A stretch of 64,000 nt of DNA from Oasisia sp. SBJ-2009 (Eukaryota; Annelida; Polychaeta; Sabellida; Siboglinidae), in assembly GCA_964017155.1 (NCBI GenBank), contig OZ024867.1:22419520-22483519 (forward strand). The letters run 5' to 3'. The notes under the pieces are model-generated. The model did not search any database. It was not told the DNA's origin and saw only the letters and a list, made by a program, of their open reading frames with translations. This document shows positions 1-12,380 of this stretch, piece after piece; within the stretch, counting starts at the first letter, position 1; each line of letters begins with the position of its first letter. The position numbers and the translations under genes are program-made.

Positions 1-365
1 ACATCATTATTTATTCTACCAATAAATGGTGCCGCACATTGAAATGAATGTGTGGGTCTGTGAGATTGCCACCGTGGGTAGAGTTGTACCTGACATGATG
101 TATGTCTACTTTGGAACCAATTATATTTTATCATGCTTCAACTCTCATAACGATTTTCAGTTATACGCTACTTTGCGCAATCACACAAGTGCTATTAAAG
201 ACAGGACACGTGCTAATTATATATCGTATATTCAGGTGAGGCGACTCTGGGTGGCTTATTATTTGTCACATATTTAGGTGTGGCGAAGCCAGGTGGCTGA
301 ATATTTGTCATATATTTAGGTGAGGCGATTCTGGGTGGCTGATTATTTGTGTCATATATTTAGGT

Positions 366-366
366 G

Positions 367-437
<71 letters not shown>
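366..437. repeat. (TA)n microsatellite
   Basis: About 36 TA units. The preceding 230-365 carries three degenerate copies of a ~50-bp unit containing CATATATTTAGGTG and GGTGGCTGATTATTTGT. Confidence 0.9.
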
Positions 438-443
<6 letters not shown>

Positions 444-454
444 GTACTAACTTA

Positions 455-763
455 TGTACGGTGTGTCCTGTGAATATTCAATCTTGGTTGCTTTGTCAAG
501 ATGTGACTTGTCACTACACCGCTAACCGCTAAACGTTGACTCACGGCACACACCAGCCGCTGACAGCGTCGTGAGAGACACAATGTGCCGCCGGGAATTC
601 AGAACAACGATCTACAGAATGACACTTTGCGATAAGCTTTGCGTTCTTTGTGTTTCCAGTGACAATGCACCGACTGCAGCACATAATTAGTAGCCGGCCA
701 GATTTAATTGAAATATTTATATAACTAGCGCCAGGAGTGGCATTTTACAGGGCAAACGCTATT

Positions 764-810
<47 letters not shown>

Positions 811-814
811 TATA

Positions 815-845
<31 letters not shown>

Positions 846-911
846 GGTATATATATATATATGGATATATACATATAATATATATATATATATTATATAT
901 ATATATATTTA

Positions 912-979
<68 letters not shown>

Positions 980-1066
980 ATATATATCCATATATATATA
1001 TATTTATATTATATATATATGCATACATATAATGTATATGTATATATATATATTTATATATATATA

Positions 1067-1136
<70 letters not shown>

Positions 1137-1140
1137 TATA

Positions 1141-1198
<58 letters not shown>

Positions 1199-1208
1199 CA
1201 CATATACG

Positions 1209-1254
<46 letters not shown>

Positions 1255-1562
1255 TGTATATACATAAATATATATATATGAATGTAAAATACCACTCATA
1301 ACACTAGTTACACGTATATAAATAATTCAATTACATATGGCGTTGTCATTGTAGACACAAAGAGTGCAAAGCTTATCGCGAAGTGTCATTCCGTAGATCG
1401 TTGTTCTTAATTCACGGCGGCACACTGGGTCAGCTACGACGCTGTCAGCGGCTGGCGTGTGCCGTGAATCAACGGATAGCGGTGTAATGACAAGTCACAA
1501 CTTGTCAAAGCAACCAAGACAGTAAATTATTCATAGAACACAGGAGACGCCGTACAAGACAC
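455..1562. repeat. Inverted repeat (~210-bp arms) with a TA-rich core
   Basis: Left arm about 455-672, right arm about 1341-1562. Shared blocks include GCCGCTGACAGCGTCGT, GAACAACGATCTAC and GCGATAAGCTTTGC, separated by about 670 bp that are mostly TA repeat. Roughly 85% identity. Could be a foldback or MITE-type element whose centre filled with TA. Confidence 0.8.
765..1262. repeat. Compound (TA)n array
   Basis: TA repeat broken by ATGG, ACAT and ATTT variants; forms the core of the 455-1562 inverted repeat. Confidence 0.9.
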
Positions 1563-1887
1563 ATTTATATAACTTAATACGTTCTAAATCAAATATAAGT
1601 TGACGCGAAGTCGTTCATCAGTTCAAGTTTCACCATTAATTTATAATCAAAGCCAGGAAGTTGGATACTGTATGCACAGAATCGTTCCTTTGTATAGTTC
1701 ATGCACATAAACATTAAATTTGTTTTAAATAATTGGCAAATTGTGAAGTGTGCTAATTGTGAAATCGTGTCATTAATTTCCCGGTAAACACAGGCAGTCA
1801 TATGCATATAACGAAACTACGCCTACTCGATATGTTGGTGACGTCATGACAGTAAGTGCAGTTGAGCACGGGTATCGTTTAGTGTGG

Positions 1888-2603
1888 TGTGCGGTGTGCG
1901 GTGCGCGGTGCGCGGTGCGCGGTGCGCGGTGCGCGGTGCGCGGTGCGCGGTGCGCGGTGCGCGGTGCGCGGTGCGCGGTGCGCGGTGCGCGGTGCGCGGT
2001 GCGCGGTGCGCGGTGCGCGGTGCGCGGTGCGCGGTGCGCGGTGAGCGGTGCGCGGTGAGCGGTGTGCGGTGTGCGGTGTGCGGTGTGCGGTGTGCGGTGT
2101 GCGGTGTGCGGTGTGCGGTGTGCGGTGTGCGGTGTGCGGTGTGCGGTGTCTGGGGTGTGGGGTGTGGGGTGTGGGGTGTGGGGTGTGGGGTGTGGGGTGT
2201 GGGGTGTGGGGTGTGGGGTGTGGGGTGTGGGGTGTGGGGTGTGGGGTGTGGGGTGTGGGGTGTGGGGTGTGGGGTGTGGGGTGTGGGGTGTGGGGTGTGG
2301 GGTGTGGGGTGTGGGGTGTGGGGTGTGGGGTGTGGGGTGTGGGGTGTGGGGTGTGGGGTGTGGGGTGTGGGGTGTGGGGTGTGGGGTGTGGGGTGTGGGG
2401 TGTGGGGTGTGGGGTGTGGGGTGTGGGGTGTGGGGTGTGGGGTGTGGGGTGTGGGGTGTGGGGTGTGGGGTGTGGGGTGTGGGGTGTGGGGTGTGGGGTG
2501 TGGGGTGTGGGGTGTGGGGTGTGGGGTGTGGGGTGTGGGGTGTGGGGTGTGGGGTGTGGGGTGTGGGGTGTGGGGTGTGGGGTGTGGGGTGTGGGGTGTG
2601 GTG
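1888..2603. repeat. Heptamer array GGTGCGC > GGTGTGC > GGTGTGG
   Basis: Three homogeneous blocks of 7-bp units: GGTGCGC (about 1899-2047), GGTGTGC (about 2059-2148), GGTGTGG (about 2150-2602, over 60 units). GGTGAGC variants mark the first block boundary. The plus strand is G-rich, with runs of four G every 7 bp in the last block. Confidence 0.95.
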
Positions 2604-2609
2604 AGCGAC

Positions 2610-3820
2610 TCTATTGATTGAGGTTTCATCCTAGGTCAGTATTGTGATATGTTACAATTTACCCTTTCTATTTTTTTAACACTTTTCTCTGTATTATTGC
2701 AAAATGAGGCAGCAGTTTGTTGAGTTTTCAATTAGTACAAACATACACAACAACATTCCTGTGTACATCTGCCGATAAATGTGTAAGTAAGAGTAATATA
2801 TAATTAACTATATTGATTTCAAAAGTGTTATATAATGTGATTGCAATCGTCAATGTAGCGTAAAACGCCAGTCCGCATCGTCGTTGACCGTGATATTAAA
2901 ACTAACATAATTCAGCAGCATTTACAGCCGGGACGTCGCCTTACTTCACCGAACTACGGACACAATGACAAAGTGCATAAGACCTATTGTTGTCAATGAC
3001 AAAAGCGAGCCACAAAGCAACAAACATCGCTTTTGCAACACACACATTTTAAAAGAGTATTAATATAAAGTTTCTATAGGTAATACGAGCAAAACTGTAC
3101 TTACTGTAGATGTCGGACGGTCAACAGAACAGGGAATTTGTCTTTAGACGTAGAGCGAGCAATACACGTTGTCTGTCAGACTAGCAACGCGATCTGACTG
3201 ACGCGGTGAAGTATGTTTGTTGTTGCCACGCGTGTCGTTGGTAGCGTGAAAAAAAACTCTGTAGAGGGACAGTATCAACGCGTACGGACGTTAGTTAATG
3301 AAACTCACCAACCAAATTATACATTTTGTTGCTATAAATATCATAGTGATGACATTTGGAAATTAATTATGTAAAGACATGTTCCCTACAACAGGGTCGT
3401 TGTGACCTAGAAGACGGGGTGTGGGTTGATTATTAGCAGATCCCCAACATGTCTGTAGGCTGCTCGTCCGTTCAAGCGTGACGAGTCTATGATTACTGCG
3501 GCGTAGTCTGAGTGTTTGCGTCGCAGCGGCTCGGATTCTTGCTAATCGGATCTCATAATTATATACCTTGTCTGCCAAGTCCGGGCTAAGTACAATGCCT
3601 TAAACGTTTTCCCGACAATTCGGCCTCGTCAAAGCGCTTTATATTGAACCAGCGACAAGTGCGGCCTTTGGGCTGATATCGCCTCCCTCAACACGCATAC
3701 GCTAGGCCTAGACTGTAGTCGGACTTAATTGTGTAGTCACGACTTCAACGTTATTCTAACTAATGGCTACGGACAGTTCTTTACGAAAACTTTAAATGAC
3801 TTCGTCATTGTCCACAACGC
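2610..3820. other. No gene seen
   Basis: Moderately AT-rich unique DNA; a 71-codon minus-strand frame at 3363-3578 shows no family resemblance. Confidence 0.5.
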
Positions 3821-3829
3821 ACGTACCGC

Positions 3830-4215
3830 TGGCCGGGGGAAGAGAAGAGAATGGGGATTGGGAATGGACAATTTAATGGGACCGAGAGTGTATCCGGGGT
3901 ACGATCGGAGAACGCGGTCGGGAAATTGAATCGGGAAAGGGGGTGGGTCGAGGGGAACAGTGAGCAGGATTGGGGAAATCTCGGGAATAGTGAATTGAAT
4001 TAAGGAAGTAAAGCAGGAAACTGAATAGTGGGAATGGAGCGGGAAACAGGAATACAAAACGGGAAAGGAAAACGGGATTGTGTAATGGGACCAGAGAAGG
4101 GAATTGGGAAAGGTTCGGAATTGCGGAAGATATCGAGAAGGAGTCGTGCAATAGATCGTGGGATGGTCATAGGGGATTCGAGAAATGAATATGGAGAGAG
4201 TATCAGAGACAATTG
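3830..4215. repeat. Degenerate purine-rich GGGAAT-type repeat
   Basis: Plus strand is dominated by GGGAAT, GGGATTGGGAA and related words with no fixed phase. Open frames here are repeat-derived. Confidence 0.7.
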
Positions 4216-4616
4216 ATGGGATCGGAACAGGAGGACGCGATCAGAGTGGAGTGGGACCAGGACCGGGTGACTTGTGTTGGGGTGGGGTTAAATGCCGGGT
4301 CAGAGGTCAGGAGTAGTTGAACACGGCACAGCGCTAGGTCATAGGTCAATGGTTGTGGGCCGAGAAAAGGGTGTGACGGGGCGGTAGGGAGAAGAATCGG
4401 GGTGCTCTGAAGTTGGAGGTCAGGGGCGTATGCGCGAGCAAGTGCAGTCCCATTGTATCTGCTCTGACGTAGCGTTGGTGACATTGGGGCCCACGTCACG
4501 CCCCGGCCGAGTTTCCTCATAACTCTTATACACATGCAGTTGTATTAAAAACTTGCGCGTAACAACCATACGAGTGTACTTGATGTATTACTGACAGAAA
4601 CCAGGTTAGTAACAAT

Positions 4617-5723
4617 TAATGGTGAATGAATGAGTGAGTGATGTTTTTTATTCGACCAGTATTTCAACCAAATACATACATTATATCCATGTCAAAACAA
4701 CTCAGAATCAATAGAAATATTACGATCACAATAAACATGGTAATAGTATTTAATAATTTGATAAAACAGTAATACAACATACGGTCAGGAGACTCCTCTA
4801 AGACCATGCTAGTCGCTATCGAGGAGCCACCTTTCAAAGGAAATTCATATACAAAATCATTCCATTTTCTAAAACAAAATATTCGAGAGAGAGAAAAAAA
4901 CCTTTAAGTAAAGATCCATGTACGCAGCTGACGTGGCTATTTTAACTTAAGGCACTATTTAATTATATTAGTCTAAGTAAATATAGAAACAAGTAAGTAG
5001 ATATACATCATAAAGTTGATCGGAGATTTGTTATTCTTAATGTTGCATACATACATAACAGTGTTGTATAGTACATAGCTTTGTAAAAAATACAGTTTAA
5101 CATACTTGGCAAATCCCTGTGTACTATGTGAAGTAAGTTTTTCTTTAACTATTTCAGGTAGGTTGTTTAATAAGAGTGGCAAAGAATGCCTGATACATTT
5201 CTGTGCAAAGGCATGTTTAACTTTATAATTGTATATTTTATTGTTGTCTCTTGTATCATGACTTGTATCTATGACAATTTTGTAAATAGAATGGTGAATC
5301 ATGGCGTAGATATTTATAGTAAAATTTTAATAGTTGTAATTTAAGGATGTCGTCTACTTTTAATAAGCAGAGTTTTTTGTACACTGGTTCAGTATGGGAA
5401 ATGTAGGTACTTAAAGTAATAATAATCAGGGCTTTTTTCTGTAGTTTTATTATTATTCTGCTTGATTCAAAGCCCCATGCCATGAGGTATCCTGAGGTAA
5501 CATATGTATCAATTTGTTTAAAATTCCAATTTTGTTAGAACACGCATTTCATATTTTTTTAGTATGCTTTTTCCAGTTTAAATTTGTATCTATAATTAAA
5601 CCCAAAACTTTAAAATCGGTAATTTGTTCAATATCTATTATTGTCTATCTTCAGGTTGAGTGTCTGTATAGTGTTCTTTTTCTTTTTAAATATCATGTAT
5701 TTAGATGTTACTACATTTAGTAA
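4617..5723 (-). mobile_element. Decayed LINE 3' region
   Basis: On the minus strand: KYMIFKKKKNTIQTLNLKID, then DFKVLGLIIDTNLNWKKHT, LNKLIHMLPQD, AWGFESSRIIIKLQKKALII and KKLCLLKVDDILKLQLLKFY, then HAFAQKCIRHSLPLLLNNLP. The conserved block between LPQD and AWGFE is deleted and frames shift at least three times. AATAAA and a (CATT/CACT)n tail lie near 4640. 5' truncated at about 5723. Confidence 0.82.
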
Positions 5724-5770
5724 TCCTCACCAGCTACCATCGCGGTCCCAGGTTCGGCCGTTTCCAGCCC

Positions 5771-6250
5771 AATCTGGGACAACGCGACTAGGGACGATAC
5801 ATTGGTGAGGTATACATCTCCACGCCTCGGTTTATTCAGGAGGTTCTATCGTCTGTGTGTAATGACGGACCGTCTCACGAACAGGTCATTCACTCGGACT
5901 CTGCGTAGCGGCCACACGCACATACGCATGCACGCTTGTGCCTGTTCACTCAAGCGTGACTGCGCCGTTCGTAGTAGTGGAGCGCTGTGTTGCAGTGAAT
6001 TGTGTTGCGACGAATCTGGAAAGGGCCGAATCTGGGACCTCGACTAGGGACGATATATTGGAGTGGTTTACGTCTCCGCGCCGCGGTTTATTCAAGTTGT
6101 TCTATCGTCTGTGTGTAATAACGGACCGTCTCACGAACAGGTCATTCACTCGGACTGTACGTAACGGCCACACGCACATACGCACGCATATATGCGCCTG
6201 TTCAGTCAAGTGTGACTGCGCCGTGTGTAGCAGTGGAGCGCTATGTCGCA
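5771..6250. repeat. Two tandem copies of a ~261-bp unit
   Basis: 5771-6030 and 6031-6250 share CTCGGTTTATTCA-type, TTCTATCGTCTGTGTGTAAT and GACCGTCTCACGAACAGGTC blocks. No recognised gene. Confidence 0.85.
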
Positions 6251-6547
6251 GTGTTTGGAGCGTCGTGTACTAACTCGGTTAGAACACTCCTGCTGCCAGG
6301 ACGAACACTGGAGAGGTTCGTCCATTCCACGTTGCTCCAGTTCACAATTTAAGATGTGTTCGTTCAACCGTATCGGCACTGGGTCTACGGCATTATAAGC
6401 AACAAAGTTCCAGTCCACACATGCAAAGACACTGTCACAATACCAAATTAGTAACATGCACTCAACATTCTATCACGAATAATATAATTGATATATTACA
6501 CTTGCATTTAAATAATTATTACTGATGCCACAGTGGTCGCTCACACA

Positions 6548-6890
6548 CACGCATGTACATCCACATCCACGCACGCGCGCGCGAACACACACACATACAC
6601 ACAAACACATACACACATATATGTACGCAAACACACACATGCACTCACGCACGCGCATACACGCACCGACGCACGCTTATCGAATAGTACTCAGGGTTGA
6701 CTTCGGGTGACATCAATGTGTTATTTCGAATCAAGAAAAATTGCGTTTCTCGTGAAATCACTTTCGAAGTTACCTTAGTGGGTCTAGACCAATAAATATA
6801 AATGTGTGTTTATGCGCGTGTGTGTAGTGTTGTGTGTGTGTATGTGTGTGTCTCCTTGTATGCGAGTGTGTCTCTATATATGGAATGTTT
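6548..6890. repeat. CA-rich then TG-rich low-complexity stretch
   Basis: Interrupted CA/CG repeats at 6548-6680, then TG-rich 6800-6880. Confidence 0.75.
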
Positions 6891-7394
6891 GGCACGGTTT
6901 TCCTAACCGGTGCACCGTGGATATGATATTTTTGTCTCCGACAATACGTTTTCCACCAACATCTTAAATTCTCTGTATCCCTTGTTTTTGTTTTTCATTC
7001 CTGCCCCAGTTTGTTTCATGTGTCTGTTCACGCATTGCGTTTAATTCGCACTCATACACTCTTGTTGTTGATGATGTCTTTATTCACCGCAGTTTACAGT
7101 TTAACATGTGGTGGCTGACATGAATCCCATTTCGCCATACGTCAATCTATAAACGCAAAACGTAAAATTATGCAGCGTAATAACACATGTAACGTGTACT
7201 CGAAGGGGAGGTGCTGTTAGGCATAACTATATGTACATTCAAAACTCACCCTTGGTAAACACTGATTTGATTAAGAAGGTGGCCCTATTTGCGGAGTAAT
7301 TTCATACAATTTATATAGTTGGTGTTTATCGTAATTGAGAGGTGACCGTATTACCGATGAGATTCAACCTAACACGTGTATCGCTGTCTGACAG

Positions 7395-7664
7395 TGCGTC
7401 CGTCCGAACCTGCCTCTGTGGCCGCCATCTTTCCGCCAATACTTCAGCAAGCAGGCGCCGCTGCAGTGCGGAGAGACGGAGGCGAACTGGGTCTACGCCG
7501 AGAACGGCACCTTCCAGATCTCGCCGTCTGCCACGAAGCGCCACGGCGCCATCCGCTGCTCCTACACGCCACTGGCCCGTAGCGAACGCGACGACTACGT
7601 GTGGTGGCGAGACACTGTCGCCGACATGAAGCCAGGCATTGCGCTAAGGACCGACTTCTTCAAG
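7395..7664 (+). pseudogene. DUF229 (sulfatase-fold family) N-terminal exon
   Basis: The third frame (not the longest one) reads from acceptor [28 protein letters not shown], then [35 protein letters not shown] and ALRTDFFK. The C..P.LP...., NWVY.ENGTF.IS, HG.I.C.YTPL.R and DFFK blocks are the N-terminal signature of DUF229 proteins, predicted secreted or membrane proteins with an alkaline-phosphatase/sulfatase-like core. Clean frame of 90 codons; weak donor AAG|GTGGCA at 7665, or read-through into the CATC array. The next recognisable piece, at 8020, is from the C-terminus, so the catalytic middle is absent. Confidence 0.7.
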
Positions 7665-7725
7665 GTGGCATGCACGGCATTATTGTCATTAATAATTATT
7701 ATGTCTGGTATAGTTGTTGATTGGA

Positions 7726-7997
7726 TGTTCATCCATCCATCCATCCATCCATCCATCCATCCATCCATCCATCCATCCATCCATCCATCCATCCATCCAT
7801 CCATCCATCCATCCATCCATCCATCCATCCATCCATCCATCCATCCATCCATCCATCCATCCATCCATCCATCCATCCATCCATCCATCCATCCATCCAC
7901 CCACCCACCCATCCATCCATCCATCCATCCTTCCATCCATCCACCCACCCATCCACCCATCCATCCATCCATCCATCCATCCATCCATCCATCCATC
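7726..7997. repeat. (CATC)n tetranucleotide array
   Basis: About 67 units with CACC and TTCC variants in the distal third; occupies the gap between the two DUF229 exons. Confidence 0.95.
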
Positions 7998-8019
7998 ACG
8001 TGCGTTGTTCTGTCGACAG

Positions 8020-8243
8020 CGAGGCATCAGTCTGTTGTCCGAGATCCCTGAGAACCGGACATGCGCACAGGCGGCCATTGCGCCTCACTGGTGAACGTGT
8101 CTCAGTTGGCGGCCGATGAAGGTCGACGCCGACGAGGTGAAGAAGGCAGCAGCAGCGCTCCTAGCGACCATCAACGCACTCACGGAGTCGCACCGAAACA
8201 AGTGCGAGACTCTCTCATTGGTTGATGTAACACGCGCAGTGAG
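8020..8243 (+). pseudogene. DUF229 C-terminal exon with in-frame TGA
   Basis: After acceptor TTCTGTCGACAG the frame reads [20 protein letters not shown] and APHW, then TGA (8092-8094), then [20 protein letters not shown] and ATINALTESHRNKCETLSLV, ending at a strong donor AG|GTGAGA. Family members usually carry Cys where the TGA stands (HWC.C), so this is one substitution from TGC/TGT. The remainder is fully open, with ordinary codon use. With the core missing between 7665 and 8019, a pseudogene is the simplest view. Confidence 0.65.
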
Positions 8244-8408
8244 GTGAGACTTAGAGACTGATCATCAACGAATCTAATAATTAGCTGTCTTCTTAAGCAT
8301 TCCTACCTATGTGTCGTTTTATTAACATTCCTGTCAATTCGTAATTAACATTTTACTCTTTAAAACCAATGTTTCTCCTTAATAACCCTTAATACGGGGA
8401 GGTGCAGG

Positions 8409-8971
<563 letters not shown>

Positions 8972-9877
8972 AATAACTCTGCTACACCAAAACAGCTATG
9001 GAAATGCATAAATCAGATTTTACACAGGCGGCCTGCTCCTTCTCTACCAACCCATGCATCAATCAAGTCACTGTGTAACTCTTTCTCAAGTCATTTTAAA
9101 GAAAAAATCAGCCTGATACATTCAGCCTTCACAGATCACACCTCAGACACTATAAATGCCGACTCTCCACAACTAAATTCTAAACTCATATCGTTTGAAC
9201 CGGCCACAACTACTGAAGTGAGAAAAATAATCATGTCATCCCCAAGTAAATCTTGTGATCTTGACCCACTTCCGACCATACTACTGAAAGCATGCCTTGA
9301 CGTTTTAATTAAACCAATCACAGATATAATAAATGCATCACTCTGCTCCGGCTTATTCCCTGAAGACTTTAAATGTGCACATGTAAATCCAATTCTTAAG
9401 AAGACAACTCTGTCAAAAGAAGATCTAAACAGCTACAGGCCTATTTCTAACCTTAGCTTCATTTCCAAAATACTCGAAAAGGTTGTTGCAAATCGACTTA
9501 CTTCTCACATCAACATAAATGGTTTAATCAATACATCACAGTCTGCGTACAAACAATTTCACTCAACAGAAACTGCTCTTTTAAAAGTACACAATGACAT
9601 AAACCTTAACATTGATAATGGCAAAGTTACTGCACTGACCCTGCTTGACCTATCCGTCGCTTTCGACACCATTGACCACGACATTCTCATCACACGCTTA
9701 TCAACGTGGTACGGGATATCTGGCACAGCCTTGAGCTGGTTTACTTCATACCTTACTGACAGCCGGCAAGCCATTAAAATAGGTAACTGCTTCTCAGACA
9801 TGCTGCCCACCTCTTGTGGTGTCCCCCAGGGTTCTGTTTTGGGTCCGTTGCTTTTCACTCTGTGCACAACACCATCC
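8972..9877 (+). mobile_element. CR1/jockey-like LINE fragment (RT), truncated at both ends
   Basis: Starts immediately after the GGCA array. Reads QLWKCINQIL, DLDPLPTILLK, FPEDFK, YRPISNLSFISKILEKVV, LLDLSVAFDTIDH and GVPQGSVLGPLLF, covering RT motifs 0 to 4. Endonuclease and YADD motifs are absent. Nucleotides 9357-9876 are nearly identical to 28664-29189; the match stops at CACAACACCAT. Confidence 0.92.
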
Positions 9878-9883
9878 ATGCAG

Positions 9884-10357
9884 GTACGCGCACGAACACA
9901 GACGCTTAAACAAACAAACGGCTGTAACTTCAGCAATCGAGTTTCTGTCACTTATAAAAAAATTGTAAACACATGCTACTATTTTGTTGAGAAATGAGAA
10001 TCATGACCTAGTAAGTATTCATACTTCAATTTGTCTCCATTCAAACTACTAACTAACATGAGTTGACTAGTCAGGGGTGTGTTTCACTAATTTTCTTACG
10101 TGCTCTTAACACCGATTTTGATCCAAACATCTAAGGTTTTCTTTGCTCCATAACTTACAATTCCCTAGATATTCACGTGAAACGCATTTTGAAAGTGTTT
10201 ACATTTCCCGACCGATTCTGATTAGGAATACTGCATAGGCTTTCCTCAAGAGCATGTTCACTTAGTGAAACGTTCGCCGTTATTTTGTACTTATTTGTAT
10301 AGCTAACGTGTTTGAAATTGTTGAATAAACACTGATTGAATGACAAGTTGTTTACTT
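9884..10357. other. No gene seen
   Basis: Unique AT-rich DNA after the LINE breakpoint; GAATAAACACTGATTGAATG at 10323 may be the tail of another element. Confidence 0.4.
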
Positions 10358-10785
10358 GACCGATTGATTGATTGATTGGTTGGTTGGTTGATTGATTGAT
10401 TGACCGACCGACCGACCGACCGACCGACCGACCGACCGACCGACCGACCGACCGACCGACCGACCGACCGACCGACCGACCGACCGACCGACCGACCGAC
10501 CGACCGACCGACCGACCGACCGACCGACCGACCGACCGACCGACCGACCGACCGACCGACCGACCGACCGACCGACCGACCGACCGATCGGTCGATCGAT
10601 CGGTCGATCGATCGATCGATCGATCGATCGATCGATCGATCGATCGATCGATCGATTGATTCAGTGATTCAGTGATTCAGTGATTCAGTGATTCAGTGAT
10701 TCATTGATTCATTGATTCATTGATTCATTGATTCATTGATTCATTGATTCATTGACCGACTGATTGATTCATTGATTCATTGAAT
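10358..10785. repeat. Compound array GATT / GACC / GATC / GATTCAGT / GATTCATT
   Basis: GATT and GGTT units, then about 47 GACC (10401-10586), about 17 GATC, about 5 GATTCAGT octamers, about 8 GATTCATT octamers. Neighbouring blocks differ by one or two bases per unit. Confidence 0.93.
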
Positions 10786-10789
10786 ATAT

Positions 10790-11224
10790 ACAACAATTAC
10801 AATACGTGTATTGCAATGTAACACAACGTAAACCGTAAACGCAGCACAATATAATGCAGCTAATTGGAATTAAAACCCGCGATGTAAAGGATAACCATCA
10901 ACATGTAGTGTTGAGTTGAGAATTGATTCGAATGTTTCGTGTAAACATAACTGTTTTACCATTTGATCACTTATGTTAAATCACCAAATTAATTTATATG
11001 TAATATTTTAATAATTGAGTGAAATACTTTGGCCAGTAGAATTGGCAACCGTGATTCGCTGTCACTTGAGCGGCATACAGTGGCGCCATATAGCGGAACA
11101 TGAATATTTGAAGTATTCTTAGATCAAGTTGCGGGCTGCTGCTAACCAAGCAATTTATCTAGTGATTTTCCACTAGGTAGTCGGAAGTTTAGTTCTTATT
11201 ATTAATTTTACTACTAGACCGATG
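10790..11224. other. No gene seen
   Basis: Unique AT-rich DNA between two repeat blocks. Confidence 0.5.
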
Positions 11225-12100
11225 TAGGGTTTTTAAGAGAGGGGAGTGATCAGTCTCGCTATATATGCCTATAATTAAAGGCTATAAATTAGTTTTATGA
11301 ACTGAAAAAGTTTGAGGACATTTCCTATGCTGACCACCTCAGGCCGAAAAGTTGGGAAACGCCTCCCCCTCGTCCCCCACTGATCGACGCCCATGCTGTG
11401 CCTGGGTAGAACTTCCGAATCTAACATTTTGGCAACGAAATTTGTCATTACTCAAATGGGAATATGTTATACAAAGTGCAGGAATCCGCCGCTTCTGCCG
11501 TAGGCAAAAAGCACCAAGCAGGCGAGGGGTGAAAGTGCAACACAAATTTCATCATTTAAAATGTGCTTGATGGCTAGAGCCTATTAATAATATCAACACA
11601 AAGTTGATAGAGCCCGGCAGTGGCTTACATTTTTTCGGTAGTAATAAACTTTCCGATTGGCCTTTCTGCGCGACAAATTTAAAATCATCAATGTGCAGCG
11701 AAATAACAAAGCCTTTTTGGTATAAATGCCACGTGCTGTTCGATAACTCTCCTGTTATTACAACTGTGAAGAGTTGTCTAAACATTCGTTCAATATATTA
11801 AAATATTACGTTTGTTTGAATAACTATCACGGATTATGGCGCAAAATATGCCTCAAGTCTTGTTTCCCTCGTGTTAATTTACGATAAATAACTTTGCTGA
11901 ACTTCATATCGCGACTTTATTGTGTAGCTAGTCCTATGTAGCAGATTTTAAGAGAGAGGAGTGTTGAGTCAGGCTATATGCCTCGCAATTTGTCTGATTT
12001 GAAAAGTGTGGGGGGGGGGGGACAATTCCTATGCTGTCACCCCACCCTGAAAAGTGGGGGGGGGGGACGCGTCCACCCGTCCCCCGCCGATCGACGCCCG
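11225..12100. repeat. Two direct copies of an unnamed ~165-bp dispersed repeat
   Basis: 11225-11391 and 11938-12092 share GATGTAG, TTTTAAGAGAG, TTCCTATGCTG and CGTCCCCC-TGATCGACGCCC blocks. The second has two G-runs. 11400-11935 between them shows no gene. Confidence 0.6.
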
Positions 12101-12159
12101 TCAGCATCAACATAATTATTGAAAACATGCTGTATAGTGCACGCTGTGAACACTGCACA

Positions 12160-12300
<141 letters not shown>

Positions 12301-12380
12301 TGTGTACACAAACAGACACACACGCGCGCGCATGCACGCACGCACACAAACAAATACACACACAAACACAAAAACAAACA

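Noticed and set aside
7342..7629. Longest plus-strand frame at 7342-7629
   Set aside because: Arg/Ser-rich shadow of the DUF229 exon, which is in another frame.
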